Below are positions 8,288-15,797 of a DNA stretch of 25,345 bases, in pieces. Under the pieces are notes generated by a model. It searched no databases. It saw nothing but the letters and a program-made list of their open reading frames with translations, and had not been told where the DNA came from. This DNA comes from Flavobacteriales bacterium (GTDB lineage: Bacteria > Bacteroidota > Bacteroidia > Flavobacteriales_F > PHOS-HE28): positions 1 through 25,345 of the forward strand of contig JADJXF010000030.1 in assembly GCA_016715995.1 (NCBI GenBank), written 5' to 3'. The stretch's first letter is position 1, and each line of letters opens with the position of its first letter. The position numbers were made by a program, and so were the translations under genes.

Positions 8288-8689
8288 ATGACCCGCATCG
8301 AGAGCAAGAAAGTGGTGATCGCGAAACCAGCTGCCGAGCTGCACGCCTTCCTCCAGGACATGAACAATTTCCAGCAGCTGCTACCCGAGGGCCGCATCAG
8401 CGAGTGGCAGAGCGACGGGAAGTCGTGCTCCTTCAAGGTGCAAGGCGCGGCCACCATCGGCCTCATGCTCGATGGCGGTGAGGCGCCGGGACTGGTGAAG
8501 ATGAAGGCCACCGAGCGCAGCCCCTTCCCGTTCACGCTTGACGTGCACCTGAATGAAGACTCCGGTTCCACCACCGCCTGGCAGGAGTTCAACGCGGACC
8601 TGAACCCCTTCATCAAGATGATGGTGGAGAAGCCGCTGACGAACCTGTTCGATCACATCGCGGATAGGATGAAGGCGGTGCATGGCTAG
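8288..8689 (+). CDS. SRPBCC-like small protein (polyketide cyclase/START-type fold)
   Basis: A 133-residue cytoplasmic protein with no signal peptide. The N-terminus (ESKKVVIAKPAAELHAFLQDMNNFQQLLPEG) followed by alternating strands, and the C-terminal helix (NPFIKMMVEKPLTNLFDHIADRMKAV), match the layout of the SRPBCC/START-like superfamily, which binds hydrophobic ligands. No ligand can be predicted. The start is ATG 8288, just after the TACATTCG element. It ends 14 bp before the large ABC exporter, so the two are probably one transcript. Assignment rests on the overall pattern, not on a catalytic motif. Confidence 0.75.
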   Translation: MTRIESKKVVIAKPAAELHAFLQDMNNFQQLLPEGRISEWQSDGKSCSFKVQGAATIGLMLDGGEAPGLVKMKATERSPFPFTLDVHLNEDSGSTTAWQEFNADLNPFIKMMVEKPLTNLFDHIADRMKAVHG

Positions 8690-8703
8690 CAGTCACCCTC
8701 CTC

Positions 8704-10521
8704 ATGGCCAGTAGGCGCTCCGCCCGCTACGAAGACGCCCCGCGCCCCAAGCTCGACCGCGCCACGCTGCGCAAGGCCACGCGCGTGTTCCGTTACCTGA
8801 GGCCCTACCGCTGGGTCTTCGCGGGTGGGCTGCTGCTGCTCATCGTCACCACGGGGCTCTCCTTGCTGTTCCCGCTGCTGCTCGGGGAACTGGTGGATGC
8901 CGCGCGCGGCGATGCCGATGCGCAAGGAGAGCTCCTGAAGCGCATCGATAGTGTCGCTCTTACGCTGCTGGCCGTCTTCGGCGCGCAGGCCTTCTTCGGC
9001 TTCTTCCGGATCTACGTGTTCTCGTACGTCACGGAGAGCATGCTGGCGCGGATGCGGCGCGACACCTACGAGCACCTGTTGCGTCTGCCCATGGCCTTCT
9101 TCGCGCAGCGCCGCGTGGGGGAGCTCAACAGCCGCCTCAGCGCCGACATCGCCATGCTGCAGGACGCGCTGACGACTAACCTCGCCGAGCTGATCCGCCA
9201 GTTGCTCGTGGTGGTGGCGGGCATCGTTCTGCTCACGCAGGTCAGCATCGACCTCACGCTCACCATGCTGGCCATCATCCCCGTGGTGGCCATCGTCGCG
9301 GTCTTCTTCGGACGGTTCGTCACCAAGCTCAGCAAGAAGGTGCAGGACCGCATCGCCGACACCGGTGTGATCGTGGAGGAGACGCTCCAGGGCATCCAGA
9401 ATGTGAAAGCCTTCGCAAACGAGCGGTGGGAAGCATTGCGCTACGGCACCGCTGTGAATGAAGCGCGTGGGCTTGCGCTGAAGGGCGCGCGCTGGCAGGG
9501 CGCCTTCGTGTCGTTCATCATCCTGTGCATGTTCGGCGCCATCGTGCTGGTGATCTGGCGCGGGGTGCGCATGCTGCCCGCCGGCGAGATCAGCATGGGC
9601 GAGCTCTTCACCTTCATCCTCTACAGCATGTTCATCGGAGCCAGCATCGGCGGTCTGCCCGAGCTGGTGAACCGTATGCTGAAGGCCATCGGCGCCAGCG
9701 AGCGCTTGATGGACCTACTGGAAGAGAACGCGGAGCCGGTCACCTTGGAGGAGCGCACAGCACAACTGCCGCTGCGAGGCGCCATCGCCTTCGAGCAGGT
9801 CGCCTTCCACTACGCCTCACGCGCCGATGTGCCCGTGCTGCGCGAGGTGAGCTTCATCGCCGAGCCTGGAAAACGCATCGCCTTGGTCGGTCCGAGCGGC
9901 GCAGGCAAGAGCACCATCGCGTCGTTGGTGCTGCGCTTCTACGACCCGGTCAGCGGGCGCGTGCTCATCGATGGCAAGAACGCGCGGGATTACGACCTCA
10001 GCGCCCTTCGTGATCGCATGGCCATCGTGCCGCAGGAGGTGCTGCTCTTCGGCGGGAGCATCCGCGAGAACATCGCCTACGGGAAACCGGGCGCGAATGA
10101 TGCGGAGATCGAAGCGGCTGCACGCAAGGCGAATGCGCACGACTTCGTCAGTTCCTTTCCTGAAGGCTACAAGACCATCGTGGGCGAGCGCGGCATCCAA
10201 CTGAGCGGTGGTCAGCGACAGCGGATCGCCATCGCACGCGCCGTGCTGAAGGATCCCGCGATCCTCATCCTCGACGAGGCCACCAGTGCGTTGGACAGCG
10301 AGAGTGAGCGCCTGGTGCAGGAAGCCTTGGAACAGCTGATGAAAGGGCGTACGAGCATCGTGATCGCGCACCGCCTCAGCACCATCCGCGACGCGGACCG
10401 GATCCTGGTGCTGGACAAGGGCATCGTGGCGGAGAGCGGTACGCACGATGAGCTGATCGCCAATGCGAACGGGCTATACTCCAGCCTGAGCCGCTTGCAG
10501 TTCGAGTCCGCTACAGCGTGA
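8704..10521 (+). CDS. ABC exporter, fused membrane and ATPase domains (MsbA/ABCB type)
   Basis: A 605-residue inner-membrane half-transporter expected to work as a homodimer. Residues about 35-330 contain the six-helix type I exporter domain (for example VFAGGLLLLIVTTGLSLLFPLLL and LLVVVAGIVLLTQVSIDLTL). The ATPase domain has Walker A GPSGAGKST at 396-404, signature LSGGQRQR from 500, Walker B ILILDEATSALD from 520 and the H-loop IAHRLSTI. All key residues are present. The family exports lipids, peptides or drugs; the substrate is not determinable. The ATG at 8704 follows the SRPBCC gene by 14 bp. The last 11 bp overlap the convergent rsmG. Confidence 0.93.
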   Translation: MASRRSARYEDAPRPKLDRATLRKATRVFRYLRPYRWVFAGGLLLLIVTTGLSLLFPLLLGELVDAARGDADAQGELLKRIDSVALTLLAVFGAQAFFGFFRIYVFSYVTESMLARMRRDTYEHLLRLPMAFFAQRRVGELNSRLSADIAMLQDALTTNLAELIRQLLVVVAGIVLLTQVSIDLTLTMLAIIPVVAIVAVFFGRFVTKLSKKVQDRIADTGVIVEETLQGIQNVKAFANERWEALRYGTAVNEARGLALKGARWQGAFVSFIILCMFGAIVLVIWRGVRMLPAGEISMGELFTFILYSMFIGASIGGLPELVNRMLKAIGASERLMDLLEENAEPVTLEERTAQLPLRGAIAFEQVAFHYASRADVPVLREVSFIAEPGKRIALVGPSGAGKSTIASLVLRFYDPVSGRVLIDGKNARDYDLSALRDRMAIVPQEVLLFGGSIRENIAYGKPGANDAEIEAAARKANAHDFVSSFPEGYKTIVGERGIQLSGGQRQRIAIARAVLKDPAILILDEATSALDSESERLVQEALEQLMKGRTSIVIAHRLSTIRDADRILVLDKGIVAESGTHDELIANANGLYSSLSRLQFESATA

Positions 10522-11125
10522 CCTCCACCACCTTCTTGGTGGCGAAGAACTCCTCCTCGAAGAATTCGCTCAGCGCATGCACGCGGTAGTGCTGCTTGAT
10601 CGGCAGCAGCTCATCCGCTAGTTCGCCGCCCTTCAGGTAGTACAGCTTCCCCTGACCTTTCGGTACCAGGTGCCGGGTCACGCGCAAGAACTCCGGCAAT
10701 GTGGTCACGGCGCGGCTCACGATGATGTCGTAGCGCTGTTTGTGGTCCTCACTGCGCACCTGCTCGGCGGTGCAGTTGGCGAGGCCGAGGCGTTCAATCA
10801 CGCCCCTCACGGCCATGATCTTCTTGCCGATGCCGTCGATGCCGTGGAAGGTGGACTGCGGGAATAGAACCGCCAGCGGAATCAGTGGGAAGCCGCCGCC
10901 GGTGCCTACATCAACGATTCCCGCTCCCTTCCTGAAGGACACCACCTTGGCAATGCCGAGCGAGTGCAGGATGTGGCGCTCGTACAAGTGCTCGAAGTCC
11001 TTGCGCGAGATCAGGTTGACGCGTGCGTTCCACTCGGCGTAGAGCGGGCCGAGACGACCGAACTGGTCACGCTGGACCGAAGTCAGCTCGGGGATGTACT
11101 TCAGGAGCAGGTCAACGCCTTGCAT
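10511..11125 (-). CDS. rsmG: 16S rRNA (guanine-527-N7)-methyltransferase RsmG (GidB)
   Basis: A SAM-dependent methyltransferase that modifies G527 of 16S rRNA; loss gives low-level streptomycin resistance in other bacteria. The product is 204 residues from the ATG at 11125; a GTG two codons upstream is also possible. Family features visible are the N-terminal WNARVNLISRKDFEHLYERHILHSL block, the SAM-binding GIVDVGTGGGFPLIPLA, and SRAVTTLPEFL with the conserved SRA. Length fits the family. Its stop lies within the end of the convergent ABC exporter gene. Confidence 0.96.
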   Translation of the reverse strand: MQGVDLLLKYIPELTSVQRDQFGRLGPLYAEWNARVNLISRKDFEHLYERHILHSLGIAKVVSFRKGAGIVDVGTGGGFPLIPLAVLFPQSTFHGIDGIGKKIMAVRGVIERLGLANCTAEQVRSEDHKQRYDIIVSRAVTTLPEFLRVTRHLVPKGQGKLYYLKGGELADELLPIKQHYRVHALSEFFEEEFFATKKVVEVTL

Positions 11126-11217
11126 GCACACTCAATGCTTGGTGAGACGCCGGATAGCCATCCACCGCACCAGCTCACCCGCACGGCTTCCGGCGTGACG
11201 CTCGCCAGCGCACATGC

Positions 11218-11820
11218 TCAGATCGTGTCTTTGCGCGCGTTGAGGAGACCCTCTAGGAATTCGCGGGCGCGGAAGAGTTGGGCCTTCACCGTGCCCAAGG
11301 GCAGGTCGAGCTCCTCGGCGATCTCCTCGTAGCTGTATTCCTTGTAGTAGCGCAGTTCAACGAGTTGCTTGTAACGCGGCTTCAGCTTGTCCACGACTTC
11401 GCGCATGATGGCGCTCTTCTGCTCGCGGATGGCCACCTCGGCTGGGTCGAGGCCGTGGCCCTTGAGTTCGATGGTCATCTCATCGCCGTCGTCGGTGCCG
11501 ATGGGCTGGTCGATGGAGAAGGTCTTCTTCTTCTGCTTGCGGATCCAGTCGATGCAGTTGTTCGACGCAATCTTGAAGAGCCAGGTGCTGAAGGCGTAGT
11601 TGGGCGTGTACTGCTTGAGGCGGTTGAACGCCTTGCCGAACGCCTCGATCGTGAGGTCCTCCGCGTCGTCCTTGTTGTTGATCATCTTCAACAACATGAA
11701 GTAGATGGAGTCGCGGTAGCGGCTCATCAGCTCGGCATAGGCCTTCTGATCGCCCTTGTCCACGGCGCGGCGCACGAGCCCGTAGTCGTATCGGGCCTTC
11801 TCGCTGAGGTTCTCGTTCAT
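11218..11820 (-). CDS. ECF-type RNA polymerase sigma factor
   Basis: A 200-residue sigma-70 family protein with regions 2 and 4 only. Region 2 spans about 20-95 (LMSRYRDSIYFMLLKM, DAEDLTIEAFGKAFNRL, FSTWLFKIASNNCIDWIRK). Region 4 spans about 140-195, with the helix-turn-helix EYSYEEIAEELDLPLGTVKAQLFRAREFL. No anti-sigma gene is adjacent. It closely resembles a widely conserved Bacteroidota ECF factor. The start is the ATG at 11820, whose ATGA overlaps the TGA stop of the glycosyltransferase upstream; this favours it over an ATG at 11826. The two genes are therefore translationally coupled. Confidence 0.95.
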   Translation of the reverse strand: MNENLSEKARYDYGLVRRAVDKGDQKAYAELMSRYRDSIYFMLLKMINNKDDAEDLTIEAFGKAFNRLKQYTPNYAFSTWLFKIASNNCIDWIRKQKKKTFSIDQPIGTDDGDEMTIELKGHGLDPAEVAIREQKSAIMREVVDKLKPRYKQLVELRYYKEYSYEEIAEELDLPLGTVKAQLFRAREFLEGLLNARKDTI

Positions 11821-12917
11821 TTCCATCGCTTCGGCTTCACGAGGATCGTGCTGGTGTAGAGCAACGGATCCAAAAGTAGGAACAACCATTCCAGGGGCAG
11901 GGCGAACCAGGCGATCGCGCCGGCGTGCAGACGACGCAGCGCGGCGATGGTCACCGGCAGCAGCAGCAGCAGCTCCGCGCCAAGGCCGATGGCCGCCTCG
12001 ATCCAGCGTTGGCGCATGGCCAGCATGATCAGCAGCGTCCAGAACACGAGGCGCGCGAGCGGCAGCCCCATGAGCAGCAATTGGTGACCGAAACGGTAAT
12101 GCACCGCTGTGGTGTAGTGACGGCGCTTGCGGCGGATCCAGGTGGGGAGGTCGGGCGTTGGGCGCGTGGTCATGAAGGAGCGCGGGTCGGCCACCACAGC
12201 GGTGTTGCCCTTGCGCGCCGCCTCGTTGATCAGCAGGTCGTCGTCGCCGCTCATCAAGTGGTTGTGGCGTCGCGGTCCACTCGCTCCGAAGAACACCTCG
12301 CTGGCGTAGCCCAGGTTGCGGCCCACGCCCATGTATGGGAAGCCTGCCTGCGCGAAGCCCATGTACTGCATGGCCTTGATCGCCCCGTCGTACCGCTCCA
12401 GGATGCTGCCCAATCCGGGCGACTTGGCATACGGGCTGTGGCCGATCACGATCTTCCGACCGTTGCGGAACCCGGCTGCCATGCAACTGATCCAGTCGCG
12501 GCCCGGCGGCACGCAATCGGCGTCGGTTAGCAGCACATGCGGATGCTTCGCGGCGCGTACGCCTACGCCCAGCGCGATCTTCTTCCCGTAGTTGAACTTC
12601 TCATCGGCCTGGATGTTCACCGGCCGCAAGCGAGCATGCTGGGGCATCATCCATTGCAGTATCTCCCATGTGTCATCGTCGCTGCGGTCGTTCACCACCA
12701 CCACCTCGAACTCGCGGTGGTCCTGCGCCATCAGCACCGGCAACAATTCCTCCAGCGTGCGAGCCTCGTTGCGCGCGCAGATCACCACGCTGATGGGCAG
12801 GTCGCGGTCGGGCTGCGCCTCCAGCTTTCCGAAGGCGAGGCGCGCGAACATCAGTCCGTGATAAGCCAGCAGCACGACAAGCGCGCCGAGCATCACCTGG
12901 AATTCGATGGACCACAT
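11817..12917 (-). CDS. Membrane-associated family 2 glycosyltransferase
   Basis: A 366-residue inverting sugar transferase with one N-terminal membrane helix (about 8-28) and two or three C-terminal helices (about 285-355). The GT-A nucleotide-binding fold begins at ISVVICARNEARTLEELL. Metal and catalytic features visible are D77 in VVVNDRSDDDT, DADC at 132-135, SGDDDLL in the acceptor region and an RRKRRHY segment at the usual QxxRW place. The start is the ATG at 12917 (MWSIEFQV); longer in-frame extensions lie across the promoter and look non-coding. The product and donor sugar cannot be told. It heads a two-gene unit with the sigma factor and is divergent from tgt. Confidence 0.9.
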   Translation of the reverse strand: MWSIEFQVMLGALVVLLAYHGLMFARLAFGKLEAQPDRDLPISVVICARNEARTLEELLPVLMAQDHREFEVVVVNDRSDDDTWEILQWMMPQHARLRPVNIQADEKFNYGKKIALGVGVRAAKHPHVLLTDADCVPPGRDWISCMAAGFRNGRKIVIGHSPYAKSPGLGSILERYDGAIKAMQYMGFAQAGFPYMGVGRNLGYASEVFFGASGPRRHNHLMSGDDDLLINEAARKGNTAVVADPRSFMTTRPTPDLPTWIRRKRRHYTTAVHYRFGHQLLLMGLPLARLVFWTLLIMLAMRQRWIEAAIGLGAELLLLLPVTIAALRRLHAGAIAWFALPLEWLFLLLDPLLYTSTILVKPKRWK

Positions 12918-12956
12918 TGGAACGGGAGACGCGGACGCGAGGGCGCCGCACGCTGG

Positions 12957-12964
12957 CGAAACTA
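12957..12964 (-). promoter_or_regulatory. Putative -7 promoter element TAGTTTCG for the glycosyltransferase
   Basis: The minus strand reads TAGTTTCG, of the TAnnTTYG form, 39 bp upstream of the ATG at 12917. It shares the 150-bp divergent space with the tgt element at 13047. Confidence 0.5.
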
Positions 12965-13046
12965 CCCGGGCGCTGCGCGGTGCTCCGTGCCCTGGATGAG
13001 CAGTTATGAACAAGGACGGCGCGTAAGCCAGCGGCCGCGCCAGGCC

Positions 13047-13054
13047 TACATTCG
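13047..13054 (+). promoter_or_regulatory. Putative -7 promoter element TACATTCG for tgt
   Basis: TACATTCG lies 13 bp before the tgt ATG, so the transcript would have a very short leader. It is followed by CGCC exactly as at 8264. Confidence 0.55.
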
Positions 13055-13067
13055 CGCCGCTTCACGC

Positions 13068-14198
13068 ATGCATTTCGAGCTCCTTGCCAACGATCCGGCG
13101 TCCCATGCGCGCGCCGGGGTGCTCCATACCGCCCACGGCGACATCCCGACGCCGGTGTTCATGCCCGTAGGCACCCTCGGCGCCGTGAAGGCCGTGCATC
13201 CGCGCGAGTTGAAGCAGGACCTCGACGCGCCCATCATGCTCAGTAACACCTACCACCTCTACTTGAGGCCGGGGACCGAGGTGTTGGAGCATGCGGGCGG
13301 GCTGCACCGCTTCAACGGTTGGGACCGACCGATCCTCACGGACAGCGGCGGTTTCCAGGTGCATTCGCTCAGCGACATCCGCAAGATCACGGATGAGGGC
13401 GTGAAATTCCAGAGCCACATCGACGGCAGCACTCACCTGTTCACCCCGGAGAAGGTGATGGACATCCAACGCAGCCTCGGCGCCGATATCTGCATGGCCT
13501 TCGATGAATGCACGCCGTGGCCTTGCGAGCAGGCCTACGCCGAGAAGAGCATCCACATGACCCACCGCTGGCTCGATCGCTGCCTCGCGCGCTTCGACGC
13601 CACCGAGCCGAAGTACGGCTACGAGCAGGCGCTTTTCCCCATCGTGCAGGGCAGCACTTTTCCGGAATTGCGCAAGCGCAGCAGCGAGTACATCGCGGCA
13701 AAGGGCGCCGTCGGGAACGCGATTGGCGGCCTCAGCGTGGGTGAGCCTGAGGAGGAGATGTACGCCATGGCCGAACTATGCTGCGGCATCCTACCCATGG
13801 ACAGGCCACGCTACCTGATGGGCGTGGGCACCCCGTGGAACCTGCTGGAGAACATGGCGCGCGGCATCGACCTATTTGATTGCGTGATGCCCACGCGCAA
13901 TGGACGCAACGGCATGCTCTTCACGCGCAGCGGCATCGTCAACATCAAGAACAAACAATGGGCGGATGACCACGGCGCGCTGGACCCAGGTGGCCATAGC
14001 TGGGTGGATACCGCCTACTCACGGGCCTTCGTGCGGCATCTGTTCCAGAGCGGCGAGATCCTCGGCATGCAGATCGCCAGCTTGCACAACCTCGGCTTCT
14101 ACCTTGGCCTCATGCGCGAAGCGCGCGCACGGATCATGGACGGTAGCTTCACAACGTGGAAGAACGCTTTGCTTCCCAAATTGAAACAGAGGAACTAG
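13068..14198 (+). CDS. tgt: tRNA-guanine(34) transglycosylase (queuine/preQ1 type)
   Basis: Exchanges G34 in GUN anticodons for the queuosine precursor. It is 376 residues from ATG 13068, chosen because the long in-frame extension to 12537 crosses a divergent gene. Family motifs are FMPVGTLGAVKAV, SNTYHLYLRPG, TDSGGFQVHS with D92, AFDECTPWP, GGLSVGEP, and LFDCVMPTRNGRNG with the nucleophile D271. The usual zinc site C-x-C-x2-C plus His is not present: residues 306-325 read DPGGHSWVDTAYSRAFVRHL. I believe other Bacteroidota Tgt proteins also lack it. It is followed after 73 bp by an LptF/LptG permease, an order I recall as common in the phylum. Confidence 0.97.
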   Translation: MHFELLANDPASHARAGVLHTAHGDIPTPVFMPVGTLGAVKAVHPRELKQDLDAPIMLSNTYHLYLRPGTEVLEHAGGLHRFNGWDRPILTDSGGFQVHSLSDIRKITDEGVKFQSHIDGSTHLFTPEKVMDIQRSLGADICMAFDECTPWPCEQAYAEKSIHMTHRWLDRCLARFDATEPKYGYEQALFPIVQGSTFPELRKRSSEYIAAKGAVGNAIGGLSVGEPEEEMYAMAELCCGILPMDRPRYLMGVGTPWNLLENMARGIDLFDCVMPTRNGRNGMLFTRSGIVNIKNKQWADDHGALDPGGHSWVDTAYSRAFVRHLFQSGEILGMQIASLHNLGFYLGLMREARARIMDGSFTTWKNALLPKLKQRN

Positions 14199-14268
14199 TT
14201 GTCCGTTGTCGGTTGGCAGGCCGTGTTTGTCGAAGCCCTGTCAACTGACAACAATGGCCTGACAACCG
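14197..14268. repeat. Heptad repeats and imperfect inverted repeat between tgt and the LptF/G gene
   Basis: The left arm has three 7-bp units (AGTTGTC, CGTTGTC, GGTTGGC; 14197-14217). The right arm has four units in 7-bp phase (14241-14268). GGTTGGCAGGCC (14211-14222) pairs with GGCCTGACAACC (14256-14267) at 11 of 12 positions, so the transcript could fold into a stem with a 33-nt loop. Confidence 0.6.
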
Positions 14269-14271
14269 CAC

Positions 14272-15348
14272 ATGACCATCATCGACCGATACATCCTCCG
14301 GAAATTCCTCGGGACCTACTTCCTGATGCTCGGCATCATCATGCTGATGGCCGTGGTGTTCGACGCGAGTGAGAAGACGCAGGACTTCGCGGAGATGACC
14401 GCCACCTGGCACGAGATCGTCGTTGACTACTACCTCAACTTCATCGTCTATTACGGCAACCTCTTCAGCGGGCTCTTCATCTTCCTGGCCGTACTGCTCT
14501 TCACCAGCCGGTTGGCGCACCGCAGCGAGTTCATCGCCATGCTCAGCAGCGGCGTGTCATTCCCGCGCATCCTGCGGCCCTACCTCATCGGCGCCACCCT
14601 GCTCTGCGCGCTCTCCCTGGTGGTGAACCACCTGGTGCTCCCCGCCGCCAACAAGGTGCGCCTGGCCTTCGAGGAGGCCCACATCCGCGCGGTCTTCTTC
14701 GTGGACGATCGCAACCTGCACCGCGAGATCAGCCCGGGCGTCATCGCATATTGCGAGCGCTATGGGGCCAAGGAGCAGACCCTCTACCGCTTCAGCCTCG
14801 AGCAATGGGTGGATGGCGGCCTGGTGCGCAAGCTGCACGCCGAACGCGCCGAATACGACAGCACCCGGGGGAGCTGGCACCTGGTGGAGTACAGCGCGCG
14901 CATCCTGCGCCCAGACGGTGAGGATCTCCTCCGCGGCACCGCGCTCGACACGGTGATTCCCCTGAAGCCCACCGACCTGGGTCAGCGTTGGGAGACCGCC
15001 ATGGCCATGAGCACGCCGGAGCTCAGCACTTACATCGCCGCCAAACGCGCGCAGGGCGACGGCAAGGTGGCCAGCTACCTCATCGAGAAGCACCAGCGCA
15101 CCAGCTATCCTTTCGCCGCCTTTGTCTTCACCCTCATCGGAGTCAGCGTGGCCAGCCGCAAGGTGCGCGGTGGCACCGGCCTGCACCTCGCCCTGGGCGT
15201 GCTCCTGGTGCTGGTTTACGTCTTCGCGATGAAGATCACCACCGTGGGGGCCACCAATGCCGGCCTCAGCCCATTGCTCGCTGTGTGGACGCCCAACGTC
15301 CTGTTCGGCTTGATCGGCCTGTGGATCTACCGCAACGCGCCCAAGTAG
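14272..15348 (+). CDS. LptF/LptG family permease (YjgP/YjgQ)
   Basis: A 358-residue inner-membrane protein of the lipopolysaccharide export ABC system, which with LptB extracts LPS from the inner membrane. The N-terminal part holds three helices (residues about 13-35, 55-82 and 100-122), with the family pattern IIDRYILRKFLGTYFLML and SRLAHRSEFIAMLSSGVSFPRILRPYL. A periplasmic beta-jellyroll-like region follows (about 135-270), and three more helices close the protein (about 280-355). Start is ATG 14272. It lacks its own clear promoter and probably follows tgt. Whether it acts as LptF or LptG cannot be told from sequence alone. Confidence 0.9.
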   Translation: MTIIDRYILRKFLGTYFLMLGIIMLMAVVFDASEKTQDFAEMTATWHEIVVDYYLNFIVYYGNLFSGLFIFLAVLLFTSRLAHRSEFIAMLSSGVSFPRILRPYLIGATLLCALSLVVNHLVLPAANKVRLAFEEAHIRAVFFVDDRNLHREISPGVIAYCERYGAKEQTLYRFSLEQWVDGGLVRKLHAERAEYDSTRGSWHLVEYSARILRPDGEDLLRGTALDTVIPLKPTDLGQRWETAMAMSTPELSTYIAAKRAQGDGKVASYLIEKHQRTSYPFAAFVFTLIGVSVASRKVRGGTGLHLALGVLLVLVYVFAMKITTVGATNAGLSPLLAVWTPNVLFGLIGLWIYRNAPK

Positions 15349-15373
15349 CCCAACGTCGTGTCACAATCATTTC

Positions 15374-15416
15374 ATCGTTATATTGCGATGATGCTTTTCC
15401 ATCGTAATATTGCGAT
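15374..15416 (+). promoter_or_regulatory. Twin palindromic operator upstream of arsR, with a possible embedded -7 element
   Basis: ATCGTTATATTGCGAT (15374-15389) and ATCGTAATATTGCGAT (15401-15416) differ at one base and start 27 bp apart. Each is an imperfect palindrome around AATATT, as expected for the dimer site of an ArsR/SmtB repressor. Inside the second copy TAATATTG (15405-15412) is one base off the -7 consensus and lies 16 bp before the arsR ATG, the same spacing as at 8264. Repressor binding would then cover the promoter. Confidence 0.7.
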
Positions 15417-15428
15417 CCAATTACAGCC

Positions 15429-15752
15429 ATGGGACTCATCAAGACCGACCTCTTCACCGAAGAACAGAACCGTGTCGCGGCACTGGCGAAGGTGCTCGGC
15501 CACCCCGCGCGCATCGCCATCCTGCAAACCCTCGTGAAGCGCGGCACCTGCGTGAACGGCTCGCTCGTGGAGGAGCTGGGACTGGCGCAGGCCACCATCA
15601 GCCAGCACTTGTGGGAGCTGAAGAACACCGGGCTCATCAAAGGCACCGTGGAAGGCACGAGCGTCTGCTACTGCATCGACCCCAAGGGCTGGAATGCGCT
15701 GAAGAAGGACCTCAACAAGCTGCTCACCTCGGTGAGCGACAACTGCTGCTGA
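15429..15752 (+). CDS. arsR: ArsR/SmtB family metalloregulator
   Basis: A 107-residue winged-helix repressor expected to release DNA when As(III) or a related metalloid binds. The HTH spans about 45-70 (GSLVEELGLAQATISQHLWELKNTGLI), and the N-terminal helix carries ALAKVLGHPARIAILQTL. Cysteines are at C41 (just before the recognition region), C80 and C82 in the wing, and a terminal pair C106-C107. The classic ELCVCDL metal site is absent, so binding probably uses C41 with wing or C-terminal cysteines; that is an inference. It sits first in the arsenic cluster behind two matching palindromes, so autoregulation is likely. Confidence 0.93.
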   Translation: MGLIKTDLFTEEQNRVAALAKVLGHPARIAILQTLVKRGTCVNGSLVEELGLAQATISQHLWELKNTGLIKGTVEGTSVCYCIDPKGWNALKKDLNKLLTSVSDNCC

Positions 15753-15762
15753 TTCGTCGTAC

Positions 15763-15782
15763 GGGCCGATCATGATTGGCCC
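15763..15782. promoter_or_regulatory. Palindrome between arsR and arsM
   Basis: GGGCCGATCATGATTGGCCC is a 20-bp near-perfect palindrome (one G-T pair) in the 45-bp space between arsR and arsM, ending 15 bp before the arsM start. It differs from the arsR operators. It may be an mRNA hairpin that tunes arsM expression or a site for another regulator. Confidence 0.45.
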
Positions 15783-15797
15783 CAACAACCAACAACA

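Noticed and set aside
10500..10530. Bidirectional terminator between the ABC exporter and rsmG
   Set aside because: The genes overlap by 11 bp and no stem with a T run is visible.
11126..11217. Small gene or RNA between rsmG and the sigma factor
   Set aside because: Only 92 bp, with no convincing open frame or stable structure seen.
11821..12516. N-terminal extension making a 432-residue sigma factor
   Set aside because: The extra part is antiparallel-free but out-of-frame glycosyltransferase sequence; the ATGA overlap at 11817-11820 gives a natural start.
12537..13067. N-terminal extension of tgt
   Set aside because: Overlaps the divergent glycosyltransferase and its promoter; Tgt motifs begin just after ATG 13068.
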